From the NCBI GenBank assembly GCA_047633175.1, contig JBLIEQ010000013.1, positions 49,512 to 113,511 on the forward strand: 64,000 bases of DNA. The letters are read 5' to 3'. Source of the DNA: Motiliproteus sp047633175. Its GTDB lineage: Bacteria; Pseudomonadota; Gammaproteobacteria; Pseudomonadales; Balneatricaceae. Within the stretch, counting starts at the first letter, position 1. The number at the start of each line of letters is the position of its first letter. The position numbers and the translations under genes are program-made. Positions 25,257 through 34,740 of the stretch are shown in pieces. The notes under the pieces were generated by a model. The model had not been told where the DNA came from and did not search any database. It saw only the letters and a list, made by a program, of their open reading frames with translations.

Positions 25257-26349
25257 CTGCGTTGTTCTCGGCCACAGGTTTCTCAGTCACAGGGTTCTCA
25301 GCCATAGGTGCCTGAGCCATGCGCTGTTCAGAAATCGCCTGACTCAGCTGATACACCGCCATCGCATAGAGACTGCTGTGGTTATAGCGGGTAATTACAT
25401 AGAAATTATGCAGTCCAAGCCAGTACTCATCACCTTCGGCGCTGCTGAGCTGCAGGGCGGTAGCCACCGCTTCGTTGGCAACCGTGGGATCAACCTTTAT
25501 CCCAAGATTGCGCCAATGGGCCAGCGTTTCAACCGGTTTTAGCGAACGGCTCAGCAGATCCGCATCGACGGTCCTATCCAGGGACGCCGGCAGTGCCACA
25601 GGTTCTGCTGTACGCCATCCATGCTTGTTGAAATAGTTTGCCACACTGCCGATCGCATCCACTGGATTACTCAAGATATCGGCGCGGCCATCCTGATCGA
25701 AATCGACGGCATAGTGACGATAGCTGCTGGGGATAAACTGACCATACCCCATCGCTCCGGCATAAGAGCCCTTGATCGTGCCAGGGTCAAGATTCTGCTC
25801 CTGCACCAGCTGGATAAACTCACCCAGCTGGGTGGTAAAAAAAGCACTGCGGGGCGGATAATCAAACGCTAGTGTAGCCAGGGCATCGATGACTCTGTAG
25901 CTGCCCGCCTGACGCCCATAGCGTGTCTCGACACCTATAATCGCGACGATCACCTCGGGGGCGACGCCATAGTAGGCACTGGCCCGCAGCAGGGCATCCT
26001 CGTGAGTGTCCCAAAATTCGACACCCTGATCAATCCGGCTCTGACCTAGAAAGATCCTGGAGTAGCCACCCCAGTCCAGACGTTTCTCGGCGGGCCTGGA
26101 GATCGCATCGAGAATCGATTGCTGCGGCCTGGCATCTAAGACCAATCCGGAGACAAAATCCCGATCCTCCCCCTGCTCGACCATTTTTTCGATAAAGAGC
26201 GAGGCACCGGGGTGATCGCCGTAACCACCTTTAGACGCGGTAGCTGTGACTGGATCTTCAGCCGCACCTGCTAGGCAGGTACTACCGAGCAGTAGCCCGG
26301 TGCTAAGAGCACGCATCCAACGAGTTGATAACAAAGTTGATAACAACAT
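25237..26349 (-). CDS. mltB: Lytic murein transglycosylase B
   Basis: MltB-type transglycosylases cut peptidoglycan glycan strands to anhydro ends. The 370-residue protein has a signal peptide (GLLLGSTCLAGAAE). The catalytic Glu lies in IIGVETRYGRQAG, and SYAGAMGYGQFIPSSYRHYAVDFD follows. A strong GGAGGAG lies 11 bp upstream of the start. The C-terminus ends in an imperfect six-residue repeat (MAENPV/TEKPVA/ENNADE) coded by short DNA repeats and overlapping rlpA. That tail is likely disordered. Confidence 0.94.
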   Translation of the reverse strand: MLLSTLLSTRWMRALSTGLLLGSTCLAGAAEDPVTATASKGGYGDHPGASLFIEKMVEQGEDRDFVSGLVLDARPQQSILDAISRPAEKRLDWGGYSRIFLGQSRIDQGVEFWDTHEDALLRASAYYGVAPEVIVAIIGVETRYGRQAGSYRVIDALATLAFDYPPRSAFFTTQLGEFIQLVQEQNLDPGTIKGSYAGAMGYGQFIPSSYRHYAVDFDQDGRADILSNPVDAIGSVANYFNKHGWRTAEPVALPASLDRTVDADLLSRSLKPVETLAHWRNLGIKVDPTVANEAVATALQLSSAEGDEYWLGLHNFYVITRYNHSSLYAMAVYQLSQAISEQRMAQAPMAENPVTEKPVAENNADEKKGA

Positions 26350-26419
26350 CTGATCTATTCTCCTCCGGTAACAGGTCTGGACCCAAGTTCTTTAGTCCTC
26401 AGCTACCGGACTAGGTTCA

Positions 26420-26443
26420 ATTAAAACGCGCTCAACGAGCGCC
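26420..26443 (-). terminator. Intrinsic terminator after rodA
   Basis: On the minus strand GCGCTC-GTT-GAGCGC is followed by GTTTTAATT. It lies between the rodA stop and the mltB start, so mltB probably has its own promoter in the 70 bp that follow or depends on read-through. Confidence 0.6.
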
Positions 26444-26474
26444 TATTTAAACAGCGTCACGCGTGATTGATGGA

Positions 26475-27620
26475 TTAACGGGTCACCAGCGAACGGTGAC
26501 TATGAATAGACATAATCAGACCAAACCCAGCAATCAGGGTGACGATGGAGGTCCCTCCATAACTGACCAGAGGCAAGGGTACACCCACCACCGGTAAGAT
26601 ACCGCTTACCATTCCTATATTCACGAACACATAGACAAAAAAGGTCAGCGTCAGGCTGCCGGCCAGCAGCCGCCCGAACGTATCCTGGGCTTGACTGGCG
26701 ATATAAAGCCCCCTGGCGATGATACACAGATAGATGGCCAGCAGGATCAGCACCCCGACCAGCCCCAGCTCTTCGGCCAATACCGCAATAATAAAATCGG
26801 TCTGGCTCTCGGGTAGAAAATCGAGCTGAGACTGGGTGCCGTTGAGCCAGCCCTTGCCATGAATCCCCCCGGATCCTATTGCCGTCTTAGACTGAATAAT
26901 ATTCCATCCTGCCCCTAATGGGTCGCTTTCGGGATTCATAAAGGTCAACACCCGTTGTTTCTGATAATCGTGCATCATCGTCCAGACGACAGGAACACAG
27001 GCGCCGGCCAGGACCATTGCCGTGACGATATAGCGCCAGTACAGGCCTGATAACAGCAGCACAAAAACACCGCTGGAGGCGATCAGCACCGCAGTACCCA
27101 GATCCGGTTGTTTAGCGATCAAAAGGGTTGGTATCAACATAATAATCAAAAGCTTGACCGCATGTGACAGCTGGGGCGGCAAGGGCTTCTCGGCAAGATA
27201 CCAGGCCAGAGTCATAGGCACAATCAGCTTCATCAGCTCGGCGGGTTGAAACCGAGGCAGCCCCGGCACCTGCAACCAGCGCTGCGCACCCTTAGCGCCA
27301 ATGCCCACCAGCAGCACTGCAATCAGCGTCAGCACCCCAAGCACAAATAACCAGGGTGCCCAGCGCCTGAACAGCCGCGGCGGCGTACAGGCGATCACTA
27401 GCATCACGCCAAAGGCCACGCCATAGCGTAATAACTGACGCTGCACCGCCGCCACGTTCTGGCCTGAGGCGCTATAGAATACGAACAGGCCATAGCCGGC
27501 TAATGCCAACAACAGTAAACACAGGATCGCGTCCAGATGGGTATGCGACCACCAGCTCCGACTCTGCCCCAAATACACTTGGGCGTCGGGCATCGTGCGG
27601 TGGAAATCTTTAATCGTCAT
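26475..27620 (-). CDS. rodA: Rod-shape peptidoglycan polymerase RodA
   Basis: RodA is a SEDS-family glycosyltransferase that polymerises peptidoglycan with PBP2 during elongation. The 381-residue protein has about ten membrane segments and the SEDS signatures RWLQVPGLPRFQPAELMKL, DFIIAVLAEELGLVG and GVPLPLVSYGGTS. The start overlaps the mrdA stop by four bases (ATGA), the usual coupled arrangement. Confidence 0.96.
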   Translation of the reverse strand: MTIKDFHRTMPDAQVYLGQSRSWWSHTHLDAILCLLLLALAGYGLFVFYSASGQNVAAVQRQLLRYGVAFGVMLVIACTPPRLFRRWAPWLFVLGVLTLIAVLLVGIGAKGAQRWLQVPGLPRFQPAELMKLIVPMTLAWYLAEKPLPPQLSHAVKLLIIMLIPTLLIAKQPDLGTAVLIASSGVFVLLLSGLYWRYIVTAMVLAGACVPVVWTMMHDYQKQRVLTFMNPESDPLGAGWNIIQSKTAIGSGGIHGKGWLNGTQSQLDFLPESQTDFIIAVLAEELGLVGVLILLAIYLCIIARGLYIASQAQDTFGRLLAGSLTLTFFVYVFVNIGMVSGILPVVGVPLPLVSYGGTSIVTLIAGFGLIMSIHSHRSLVTR

Positions 27621-29515
27621 GGCAGGCTGCCCCCAGCCGTTGCGATACCGGAGCGCTTCGGGCGGAGCAGGTAGCTATCCAGCACCTCCCGTGCGACTGG
27701 CGCCGCCGCGCTGCTGCCGCCGCCGCCATTTTCAATCACCACCGCAATCACAATTTGTGGATTATCGACCGGCGCGAACCCCATAAACAAACCATGATCG
27801 AGGTATTTCTCTTTAAGTTTTGACGCATCATATTCCTCATCCTGCTTGATGCCTAGCACCTGTGCGGTACCGGTTTTTCCGGCGATCCTATAACTGCTGT
27901 TCGCGCCGCTGCGCCTGCCCGTGCCATGATCGCCGTGCATCACCTCTTCCATCGAACGAATCATAAAGTCCCAATAACTGTCGCGATTCAACTGGACCTG
28001 ATCCATACGTTTTCTCTCCGGGACCTCAAGCGTAAACTCAAGTCCCTGGTCATCCACCCCCGACATCGATTTAAGCATTCGCGGGTTGATCCACCGACCT
28101 CTGTTGGCGATCACCATCGTCGCCGTCGCCAGCTGCAGCGGGGTCGACACCAAAAAACCCTGACCGATACTCAAATTAAGGGAATCACCCGCATACCAGG
28201 AGCGGCCGCGATCGGCCTTCTTCCACTCCTTCGAGGGTAAAAAGGCCCCATGCGACTCGGGCAGATCGAGACTGGTCACCTTGCCAAACCCAAAACGTCC
28301 GAGATAATCGGACATCGGATCTATCCCCATGCGGTTGCCGATATCATAGAAAAAAACATCACAGGATTCAGAGATGGCATCACGCAACGTCACCCAGCCG
28401 TGGCCGTAACGCTTCCAATCACGGTAAAAACGCCCGCCTTTGGTGAGCTGGTACCAGCCCGGATCCCACACCTTATGCCCCAGGCCGATAGTGCCGCTAT
28501 CGATCGCGGCGAGTCCTAGAAACGGCTTGATCGTAGATGCCGGCGGATAACGACCACGCAACGCCCGATTAAACAGCGGCAGGTCTTTATTCTGCCGTAG
28601 TGCCTGATAATCATGGCTACTGATTCCGGACACAAAGGCATTAGGGTCATAGCCTGGGGTGCTGACTAGCGCCAGAACACCCCCGGTATTAGGATCGAGC
28701 GCCACCACCGCGCCACGATTCTCACCCAGCGCCTGCTCTGCGGCACGCTGCAACTGCAGGTCAAGATACAGAGTCAGGTCCCGACCCGGAATCGGATCCT
28801 GACGCGATAACACCTGCAGCACCTGGCCCCGCGCATTGGCCTCGACCTGCTGCACCCCTACCGTGCCGTGTAACTGATCTTCGTAAAATTTTTCTACACC
28901 CAACTTTCCAATGTAATTGGTGCCGTTGTAGTTCTGCTCGTCAACCCGCCGCAGCTCTTTGCGGTTAACACGCCCCACATACCCCAGCGCATGGACCAAC
29001 GAGGTGCCCTGAGGATAGTGGCGTATCAATTCGGCATCAATCTGCACCCCGGGCAAGCGTTGGAAGTTAACAGCTACCCGGGCGATCTCCTCTTCGCTCA
29101 ACCGAAACCTCAGCGGCACGGCCTCAAAGGGTCTGCGCCGCTGCTTCAACCGGCGTTCAAAGCCCTCGATATCACGATCACTGATGGCGATCATAGTCCC
29201 AAGATCGGAGATCGTGGCATCCAGATCCTCGACCCGCTCCTTGACCAGGCTGAGGTTTGAGTTCGGCCTGTTTTCGGCTAACAGCGCACCCTGGCTGTCA
29301 TAAATCAGCCCTCGGGTCGGCGGTATCGGCTGCAGTTGGATGCGGTTACGATCCGAGAGCAAGCTATAGCGCTGATGTTCGCTCACCTGCAGGAACACCA
29401 GCCGGCTGACAAGCCCGGCCATCAGTAAAACCACCAGCAACAATGCCAGCAGCGCCCGAAACTGAAAGGCGCGGCGTTCTCGCTGATGATCTTTGAGGGC
29501 GACCGGTTTATGCAT
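27617..29515 (-). CDS. mrdA: Penicillin-binding protein 2
   Basis: PBP2 is the class B transpeptidase of the elongasome. The 632-residue protein has one N-terminal membrane helix (LLALLLVVLLMAGLVSRLVFL) and a PBP dimer domain. The transpeptidase motifs are STIK (PPASTIKPFLG), SCD (SESCDVFFYD) and KTG (AGKTGTAQV). A Gly/Ser/Ala-rich stretch (ENGGGGSSAAAPVAREVL) near the C-terminus is typical. It is followed directly by rodA. Confidence 0.97.
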   Translation of the reverse strand: MHKPVALKDHQRERRAFQFRALLALLLVVLLMAGLVSRLVFLQVSEHQRYSLLSDRNRIQLQPIPPTRGLIYDSQGALLAENRPNSNLSLVKERVEDLDATISDLGTMIAISDRDIEGFERRLKQRRRPFEAVPLRFRLSEEEIARVAVNFQRLPGVQIDAELIRHYPQGTSLVHALGYVGRVNRKELRRVDEQNYNGTNYIGKLGVEKFYEDQLHGTVGVQQVEANARGQVLQVLSRQDPIPGRDLTLYLDLQLQRAAEQALGENRGAVVALDPNTGGVLALVSTPGYDPNAFVSGISSHDYQALRQNKDLPLFNRALRGRYPPASTIKPFLGLAAIDSGTIGLGHKVWDPGWYQLTKGGRFYRDWKRYGHGWVTLRDAISESCDVFFYDIGNRMGIDPMSDYLGRFGFGKVTSLDLPESHGAFLPSKEWKKADRGRSWYAGDSLNLSIGQGFLVSTPLQLATATMVIANRGRWINPRMLKSMSGVDDQGLEFTLEVPERKRMDQVQLNRDSYWDFMIRSMEEVMHGDHGTGRRSGANSSYRIAGKTGTAQVLGIKQDEEYDASKLKEKYLDHGLFMGFAPVDNPQIVIAVVIENGGGGSSAAAPVAREVLDSYLLRPKRSGIATAGGSLP

Positions 29516-29583
29516 AGGGCAACGACAGCTTCTTAAACACTAAGGCAAGAGGGCAGAGGTATGCGGCTGCAGACGTTGAGCGG

Positions 29584-30051
29584 TCATTTATGATAAGGAT
29601 GACCCTGCAGGATCGTCCAGGCACGGTAGAGCTGCTCGGACAACAGCACCCGCACCAACGGGTGCGGCAGGGTCAGCTTAGACAGCGACCAGCTCCGGTC
29701 GGCTAACGCCAGACAGCGCGGATCCAGGCCATCAGGGCCGCCGACCAGCAGGGAGAGATTATCACCCTCCATCTGCCAGTCCGCGAGCTGCTGTGAGAGC
29801 TGCTCGGTGCTGATCGCCTTGCCCAGCACATCCAGCGCTATAACCCGATCCCCCTTGGGGATCGCCGCCAGCATCGCATCGCCTTCGCTGCTGATCGCGC
29901 GACGCAGGTCAGAACCCTTGCCTCGGTGCCCCAACGCCAGTTCGCGCAGCTCCAGAGAGATCTCGGCAGGCAAGCGCTTGGCATATTCCTGATAGCCCGC
30001 CCCTACCCACCCGGGCATCTTGGTACCGACACAGATCAAACGAATTTTCAC
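29584..30051 (-). CDS. rlmH: 23S rRNA pseudouridine-1915 N3-methyltransferase RlmH
   Basis: RlmH methylates pseudouridine 1915 in helix 69 of 23S rRNA. The 155-residue SPOUT protein shows the trefoil-knot SAM site in LLVGGPDGL and the C-terminal SEQLYRAWTILQGHPYHK signature, and is of normal length. The start is GTG (MKIRLICVGTKMPGW), five bases after the rsfS stop. Confidence 0.96.
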   Translation of the reverse strand: MKIRLICVGTKMPGWVGAGYQEYAKRLPAEISLELRELALGHRGKGSDLRRAISSEGDAMLAAIPKGDRVIALDVLGKAISTEQLSQQLADWQMEGDNLSLLVGGPDGLDPRCLALADRSWSLSKLTLPHPLVRVLLSEQLYRAWTILQGHPYHK

Positions 30052-30056
30052 CCGGC

Positions 30057-30431
30057 TTAGCCCCGGGTAGGCTCGCCTGTTTTCGTACCCACCTCATCAC
30101 TGGGCACCGCATCGGGGCCCCACAGGCCTTCCAGATCGTACAGGTCGCGGACATGTGTTTGCATCACATGGACGACGACATCGACCAGGTCGACCAGGGC
30201 CCACTCACCGGTATCCATACCCTCGATACCCAAAGGGGTAACTCCGGCTTTTTTCACGGCGACAGAGACCGCATCCGCGGCAGATTTCACATGACGGTTA
30301 GAGGAACCGCTGGCGATGATCATATAGTCGGTAACACTGCTCTTGCCACGCACATCCAGCAGAATGACGTCACGAGCCTTGATGTCGTCCAGTGTCGTTT
30401 GTACCAGTTCAATCAATTGTTCTGTATGCAT
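30057..30431 (-). CDS. rsfS: Ribosomal silencing factor RsfS
   Basis: RsfS binds L14 (uL14) and blocks subunit joining in slow growth. The frame is open upstream to 30551, but MHTEQLIELVQTTLDDIKA at 30431 matches the family start and lies 13 bp after the nadD stop, so that ATG is used (124 residues). VTDYMIIASGSSNRHVKS and the C-terminal YDLEGLWG are characteristic. The last residues (SDEVGTKTGEPTRG) extend beyond the core. Confidence 0.93.
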   Translation of the reverse strand: MHTEQLIELVQTTLDDIKARDVILLDVRGKSSVTDYMIIASGSSNRHVKSAADAVSVAVKKAGVTPLGIEGMDTGEWALVDLVDVVVHVMQTHVRDLYDLEGLWGPDAVPSDEVGTKTGEPTRG

Positions 30432-30444
30432 AGTATTCAGTTGC

Positions 30445-31131
30445 TCAGTATAGGTTTGCAGGATCACACGGTGGTGAAAGATAAAGACCCTGCTGGCGAA
30501 TATGGCGCCAGACAACGTCGGGTAATAAAAAACGCGGCGACTGACCGGCACTAATCTGCTGCCGGATCGAGCTGGCCGATATTTCCAAGGCGCTCAGCTG
30601 CTGTAACAATACCGAGCCTGCCGGCCGTTCGAACAGCTGTTCGACCCTTTGGACGCGGTGTTGTTCGAGCCAGCGACTCATCGGATGCTGCTGCGGCAGG
30701 CTCCAGCCCGGTCGCACGACCACCAACAGGTGACACTGCTGCAACAACTCCTGCCAACGATACCAGCTCTCGAGCTTCAGAAACGCATCGGTTCCCATGA
30801 CCAGCGTCAGGCAGGTCTGTTCACCGAGTTCTGCACGCAGCGCCTGCAGGGTATAAAAACTGTATGAAGGTCGACCTGAGCGGACTTCGCTAACATCAAC
30901 GCTCAGCCCCGGTTCGTGCCCCACCGCCAGTTCGACCATCTCCAGGCGTTGCAAGGCACTGCAGCCGGGTGACTCGCGATGCACCGGCAGCGCGCAGGGC
31001 AGCAGACGCACCTGGTCAAAACCGAGCCTCTGATGCAACTCCAGCGCCAGGCGAAGGTGGCCGTTATGAATAGGATCGAAGGTGCCGCCCAGCACGGCGA
31101 CCGAGGGGGGACGTTCGCCCTGCTCTGTCAT
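30445..31131 (-). CDS. nadD: Nicotinate-mononucleotide adenylyltransferase NadD
   Basis: NadD adenylates nicotinate mononucleotide in NAD synthesis. The nucleotidyltransferase signature GGTFDPIHNGHLRLA lies near the N-terminus and ISASSIRQQI near the C-terminus. The ATG at 31131 gives 228 residues. A GTG at 31158 would overlap proA by 23 bp and add nine residues, and neither start has a clear Shine-Dalgarno. It sits between proA and rsfS in the conserved order. Confidence 0.93.
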   Translation of the reverse strand: MTEQGERPPSVAVLGGTFDPIHNGHLRLALELHQRLGFDQVRLLPCALPVHRESPGCSALQRLEMVELAVGHEPGLSVDVSEVRSGRPSYSFYTLQALRAELGEQTCLTLVMGTDAFLKLESWYRWQELLQQCHLLVVVRPGWSLPQQHPMSRWLEQHRVQRVEQLFERPAGSVLLQQLSALEISASSIRQQISAGQSPRFLLPDVVWRHIRQQGLYLSPPCDPANLY

Positions 31132-31135
31132 CACA

Positions 31136-32392
31136 CTATTGACGGATATGGCCGTCACCCAGAACGATATATTTCTGTGAGGTTAAGCCTTCCAGCCCGA
31201 CCGGACCCCGGGCATGAATCTTATCGGTAGAGACACCGATCTCAGCCCCCAGCCCGTACTCAAAGCCATCAGCGAAGCGGGTCGAGGCATTGATCATCAC
31301 CGAACTGGAGTCCACCTCTGTGAGGAAACGCCGCCCCAGGCTATAGTTCTCGGTCACGATCGCATCGGTATGCTGGGAGCCATAATGGTTAATATGGGCG
31401 ATGGCATCATCCATTGAGACGACGACTTTAAGCGCCAGAATAGGCGCCAGATACTCCGTACTCCAATCCGCGTCGGTTGCCACGCTGATGCCTGGAAGAA
31501 GTACACAGCTTTTGGCGCAACCACGCAACTCGACCCCTTTTTCCGCATAGGCCTTAGCCAACATCGGCAACATAAGGTCGGCCACCTGCTCGTTGACCAG
31601 CAGCGTCTCCATGGTATTGCAGGTGCCATAGCGATGCGTCTTGGCATTGATGGCAATAGCCAGCGCTTTCTCAGGATCGGCTTGTGCATCTATATAGACG
31701 TGGCAGATGCCATCCAAATGCTTAATCACCGGCACCCTGGCATCGCGACTGACCCGCTCGATAAGTCCTTTGCCACCGCGCGGTACAATTACATCGACAC
31801 ATTCGGACATCGTGATCAACTCCGCAACCGCCTCACGATCGGTGGTTTCCACGACCTGAACCGCCGTTTCCGGCAAGCCCTCCGCCAACAGCCCCTGACG
31901 GATGCAGGCCGCAATGGCCTGGTTCGAGTTGATCGCCTCAGAACCGCCGCGCAAGATAGTGGCATTTCCAGACTTCAAACACAGACTGGCAGCCTCGGCG
32001 GTGACATTGGGGCGCGACTCATAAATAATGCCGACCACACCGAGCGGAACCCGCATTCTTCCGACCTGAATACCCGAGGGCATAAAGTTCATATCGGTAA
32101 TGCCGCCGATCGGATCAGGAAGTCTGGCCACCTGACGCAAGCCTTCGATCATCGCGTCAATCCGCGGCGGGGTCAGTGCAAGACGATCGAGCATCGCCGC
32201 ATCCAAGCCCTTGGCTGCGCCGTTATCCATATCCAGACCGTTAGCCTCCAGCAGCGCTGCGCGCGAGCTATCGAGGGCCGTTGCTATCGCCAGGAGTGCG
32301 GCATTCTTAATGCCGGTATTGGCGCGCGCTAATACAGCAGAGGCGCTCCGAGCCTGGGCTCCGAGCTGGGCCATGTAGTGCTTGACGTCCAT
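31136..32392 (-). CDS. proA: Gamma-glutamyl phosphate reductase
   Basis: ProA reduces gamma-glutamyl phosphate to glutamate semialdehyde in proline synthesis. The 418-residue protein begins MDVKHYMAQLGAQARSA. It carries the NADP and active-site motifs IVPRGGKGLIERV and KTHRYGTCNTMETLL (catalytic Cys in the latter). An upstream GTG at 32395 is also in frame, but the ATG is preferred. It is first in the long leftward gene block. Confidence 0.96.
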   Translation of the reverse strand: MDVKHYMAQLGAQARSASAVLARANTGIKNAALLAIATALDSSRAALLEANGLDMDNGAAKGLDAAMLDRLALTPPRIDAMIEGLRQVARLPDPIGGITDMNFMPSGIQVGRMRVPLGVVGIIYESRPNVTAEAASLCLKSGNATILRGGSEAINSNQAIAACIRQGLLAEGLPETAVQVVETTDREAVAELITMSECVDVIVPRGGKGLIERVSRDARVPVIKHLDGICHVYIDAQADPEKALAIAINAKTHRYGTCNTMETLLVNEQVADLMLPMLAKAYAEKGVELRGCAKSCVLLPGISVATDADWSTEYLAPILALKVVVSMDDAIAHINHYGSQHTDAIVTENYSLGRRFLTEVDSSSVMINASTRFADGFEYGLGAEIGVSTDKIHARGPVGLEGLTSQKYIVLGDGHIRQ

Positions 32393-32567
32393 CACAACTC
32401 TCTAATGCTGGGTACTTATAAATTCTCAACATTATAACCCGACTGGAAGGCGGCCTGCTCGGTAAATTCCCATTTCATCCCTCCTTTTGTCGATTAGGAC
32501 GGCTTCTTTGTGTACACCACCCCCTACCGAATTGGTATGATGCCGACTCAGGCCGCTAAGGAACTCA

Positions 32568-34043
32568 ATGACTAATATGGAAAATCGTATTTTGTCTGTT
32601 ACAGACAGGCTGTGGCAACGCGTCACTCTGGCAGCCAAAGCAGGACTGTCTATGGGTCTATGCCTGCTACTGGGACTCATCCTCCTCGGCATCGCCTTCC
32701 AGGCCGATCAGCGCAGCCTCACCGAGCAGCAGCTAAAAACGTTGGGGGCCGTTATTAGCCAGCAAACAGCCTCCAGCTCAGCCGCATTGATCTTGGCGGG
32801 CGATACGCTAAGCCTATCGATCAACCTGCAGCAGCTGGTCGCCTTAACTCAGATCCGCGGTGTCGACGTTGTCGACCCCAGGGGTCGCAGCCTCGCCCAA
32901 GTCGGCCAGCCCGGCACACTCGTCGTGGAGCAGCCTGTATTAAGCGGAGAAACCGTCTTAGGATCCGTGCGCATCCACCTCAATCCAGACACCGATGCTT
33001 ACGCACCTGCCCTGCCGCTGACACTGGCCATGGGGGCAGTCGTGCTACTCTTGCTGCTGGCCACGACCCTGGCGTTCGGTCGACACCTGAGCCGACCCCT
33101 CCAGGCGCTGCTCAGCGCGACCGAGCAGATCTGCACCGACAACCCGATAGCCCCTCTCGATCAGGGGCGTCATGACGAACTGGGTCGGATCGCACGGCTT
33201 TTAAATCAACGTTTTGCAGAGCCTGTGGCAGAACCTACTGCCGAGCCTGCTGTCGAATCTAAGGAAACAACGGCTGCGGCCGCACCAGCCATAGCGTCAG
33301 AGTTCAGCCCCGCGGCTACAGCCTCCACCGAGCCCCTGGCCACCGAGTCCCTGGCCGCGCCAGCCATAGCGGCAGAGCTCAGCCCTGAGCCTGGCCACCA
33401 GACAGCCTCCTCAGAGATCGAACGTCCGCTGCCGATCGGCAAGGATAAGAATACGCCTGACGGAGCCGCCCCCGGCACCGGCGCAGCCAGGGGCTATCTG
33501 CTTTATGTCAACCATCACGTCGGCGGCAGCGATACCCTGACCACGACTGAACGCCAGCAGCTGCTGGTGCGCTATCGCAAGGCTCTGGAGCAGGTTGCCA
33601 GGCTCTACAAGGGGGGAGTTAGTACCGATGCGCTGGGCAACTGGTGCGTGCATTTCTTACCGCTGGCAAACGATCAAAGTCACGGCATCAACGCACTCTG
33701 CGCCGCCCAGCTATTCAACGCGCTTTACCGCGGGATCAATGCCCAGGCGATCCGTCGCCTCTCCCCTGCCCTGAATATGAAGCTGGTACTGCTCTGCGGG
33801 CCTGGTTATGGCTTCGACGCCCTCGCCGAGGACGCCTTGGTATTGAGTGACAAGATTCAGGACAACGACCTGATCACCCACAAGGCGCTATACCAGATCC
33901 CCGCACTGCAAGACCGGATGCTCGGCGGCGCTAAATACCGAAAATACGATGACGATATTTACCTGGTCTCCGCCCTGAACGAGGATTACCAGACACTGAT
34001 CGACCGTCAGGCAGAGCATTTCCTGAGACAGAGCCCAGGCTAA
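32568..34043 (+). CDS. HAMP-domain inner-membrane protein, degenerate cyclase-like C-terminus
   Basis: This is a 491-residue two-helix membrane protein of no assigned function. Helix 1 lies at about 25-45 and helix 2 at about 150-170, enclosing a roughly 100-residue periplasmic part. A HAMP domain follows (SRPLQALLSATEQI...DELGRIARLLNQRF), then a low-complexity linker of about 85 residues rich in Ala, Pro, Glu and Ser. The C-terminal domain (about 305-491) has a layout like class III nucleotide cyclases, but I see no clear metal-binding aspartate pair, so it may be inactive. An AAGGAA motif sits 5 bp upstream of the ATG. It is convergent with the neighbouring two-component pair. Confidence 0.7.
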   Translation: MTNMENRILSVTDRLWQRVTLAAKAGLSMGLCLLLGLILLGIAFQADQRSLTEQQLKTLGAVISQQTASSSAALILAGDTLSLSINLQQLVALTQIRGVDVVDPRGRSLAQVGQPGTLVVEQPVLSGETVLGSVRIHLNPDTDAYAPALPLTLAMGAVVLLLLLATTLAFGRHLSRPLQALLSATEQICTDNPIAPLDQGRHDELGRIARLLNQRFAEPVAEPTAEPAVESKETTAAAAPAIASEFSPAATASTEPLATESLAAPAIAAELSPEPGHQTASSEIERPLPIGKDKNTPDGAAPGTGAARGYLLYVNHHVGGSDTLTTTERQQLLVRYRKALEQVARLYKGGVSTDALGNWCVHFLPLANDQSHGINALCAAQLFNALYRGINAQAIRRLSPALNMKLVLLCGPGYGFDALAEDALVLSDKIQDNDLITHKALYQIPALQDRMLGGAKYRKYDDDIYLVSALNEDYQTLIDRQAEHFLRQSPG

Positions 34044-34056
34044 AGAGCCTGGCGTC

Positions 34057-34740
34057 TCAGCCTTCCTCTACTATCCAGCGGGCTGCTCTTGTGGTCAGTT
34101 CCGTGGCACTACCAAGGCTTAATTTGGTCTTAATCCTCTGCCGGTGAGTTTCGACGGTGTGCACGCTGATGCACAGGTGATGAGCGATAACAGAGGTTTT
34201 TAACCCTTCGCCTATCATCTTGAACACCTCCAGCTCACGATTGGACAGGCGTTCGGTTAAGGTTTTCTGCCCCTTATTCGTCAGACTGCCATGCAGTATT
34301 CGCTGGGTGGTCTCCGGGCTGAAGCAGAGCTCATCGTGACTGACACTACGAATCGCCTCGACCAGCTGCCCGGTAGTATTTTCCTTATTGATATACCCCA
34401 GTGCGCCGGCCCGCAGTGCCCGCTCGGCATAGAGGTTGTCCGAATGCATCGACCAGACCAGAATGCGTACCGAATTTTTAGTGGCTTTGATGCGCTGAAT
34501 GAGATCTATACCATTGCCGTCCTTTAGCGAGATATCGATCACCGCGACATCCGGCTGACACTGGCCCAACAACTGCAGCGCCTCCTGAACGCCGCTGGCT
34601 TCGGCACAGACGTTTAAGTCTAACTGCTGGTTGATCCGCATCATCAACCCCTCGCGGACGGCGGGATGGTCATCGACGATCATTACCTGACAGATCGGCA
34701 CCGATTTGCTACTTAGCTTTCCTAGCATGTTTCTCTCCAT
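34057..34740 (-). CDS. LuxR/NarL-type response regulator
   Basis: This is a 227-residue response regulator. The receiver domain has the acidic pair DD23-24, phospho-acceptor Asp69 (VAVIDISLKDGNG) and a conserved Lys near the end. The C-terminal LuxR helix-turn-helix reads LSNRELEVFKMIGEGLKT...HTVETHRQRIKTKL. It overlaps the hybrid kinase gene by 32 bp, so the two are co-expressed and the kinase, which has a NarX-type HisKA_3 domain, is the likely partner. Confidence 0.92.
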   Translation of the reverse strand: MERNMLGKLSSKSVPICQVMIVDDHPAVREGLMMRINQQLDLNVCAEASGVQEALQLLGQCQPDVAVIDISLKDGNGIDLIQRIKATKNSVRILVWSMHSDNLYAERALRAGALGYINKENTTGQLVEAIRSVSHDELCFSPETTQRILHGSLTNKGQKTLTERLSNRELEVFKMIGEGLKTSVIAHHLCISVHTVETHRQRIKTKLSLGSATELTTRAARWIVEEG

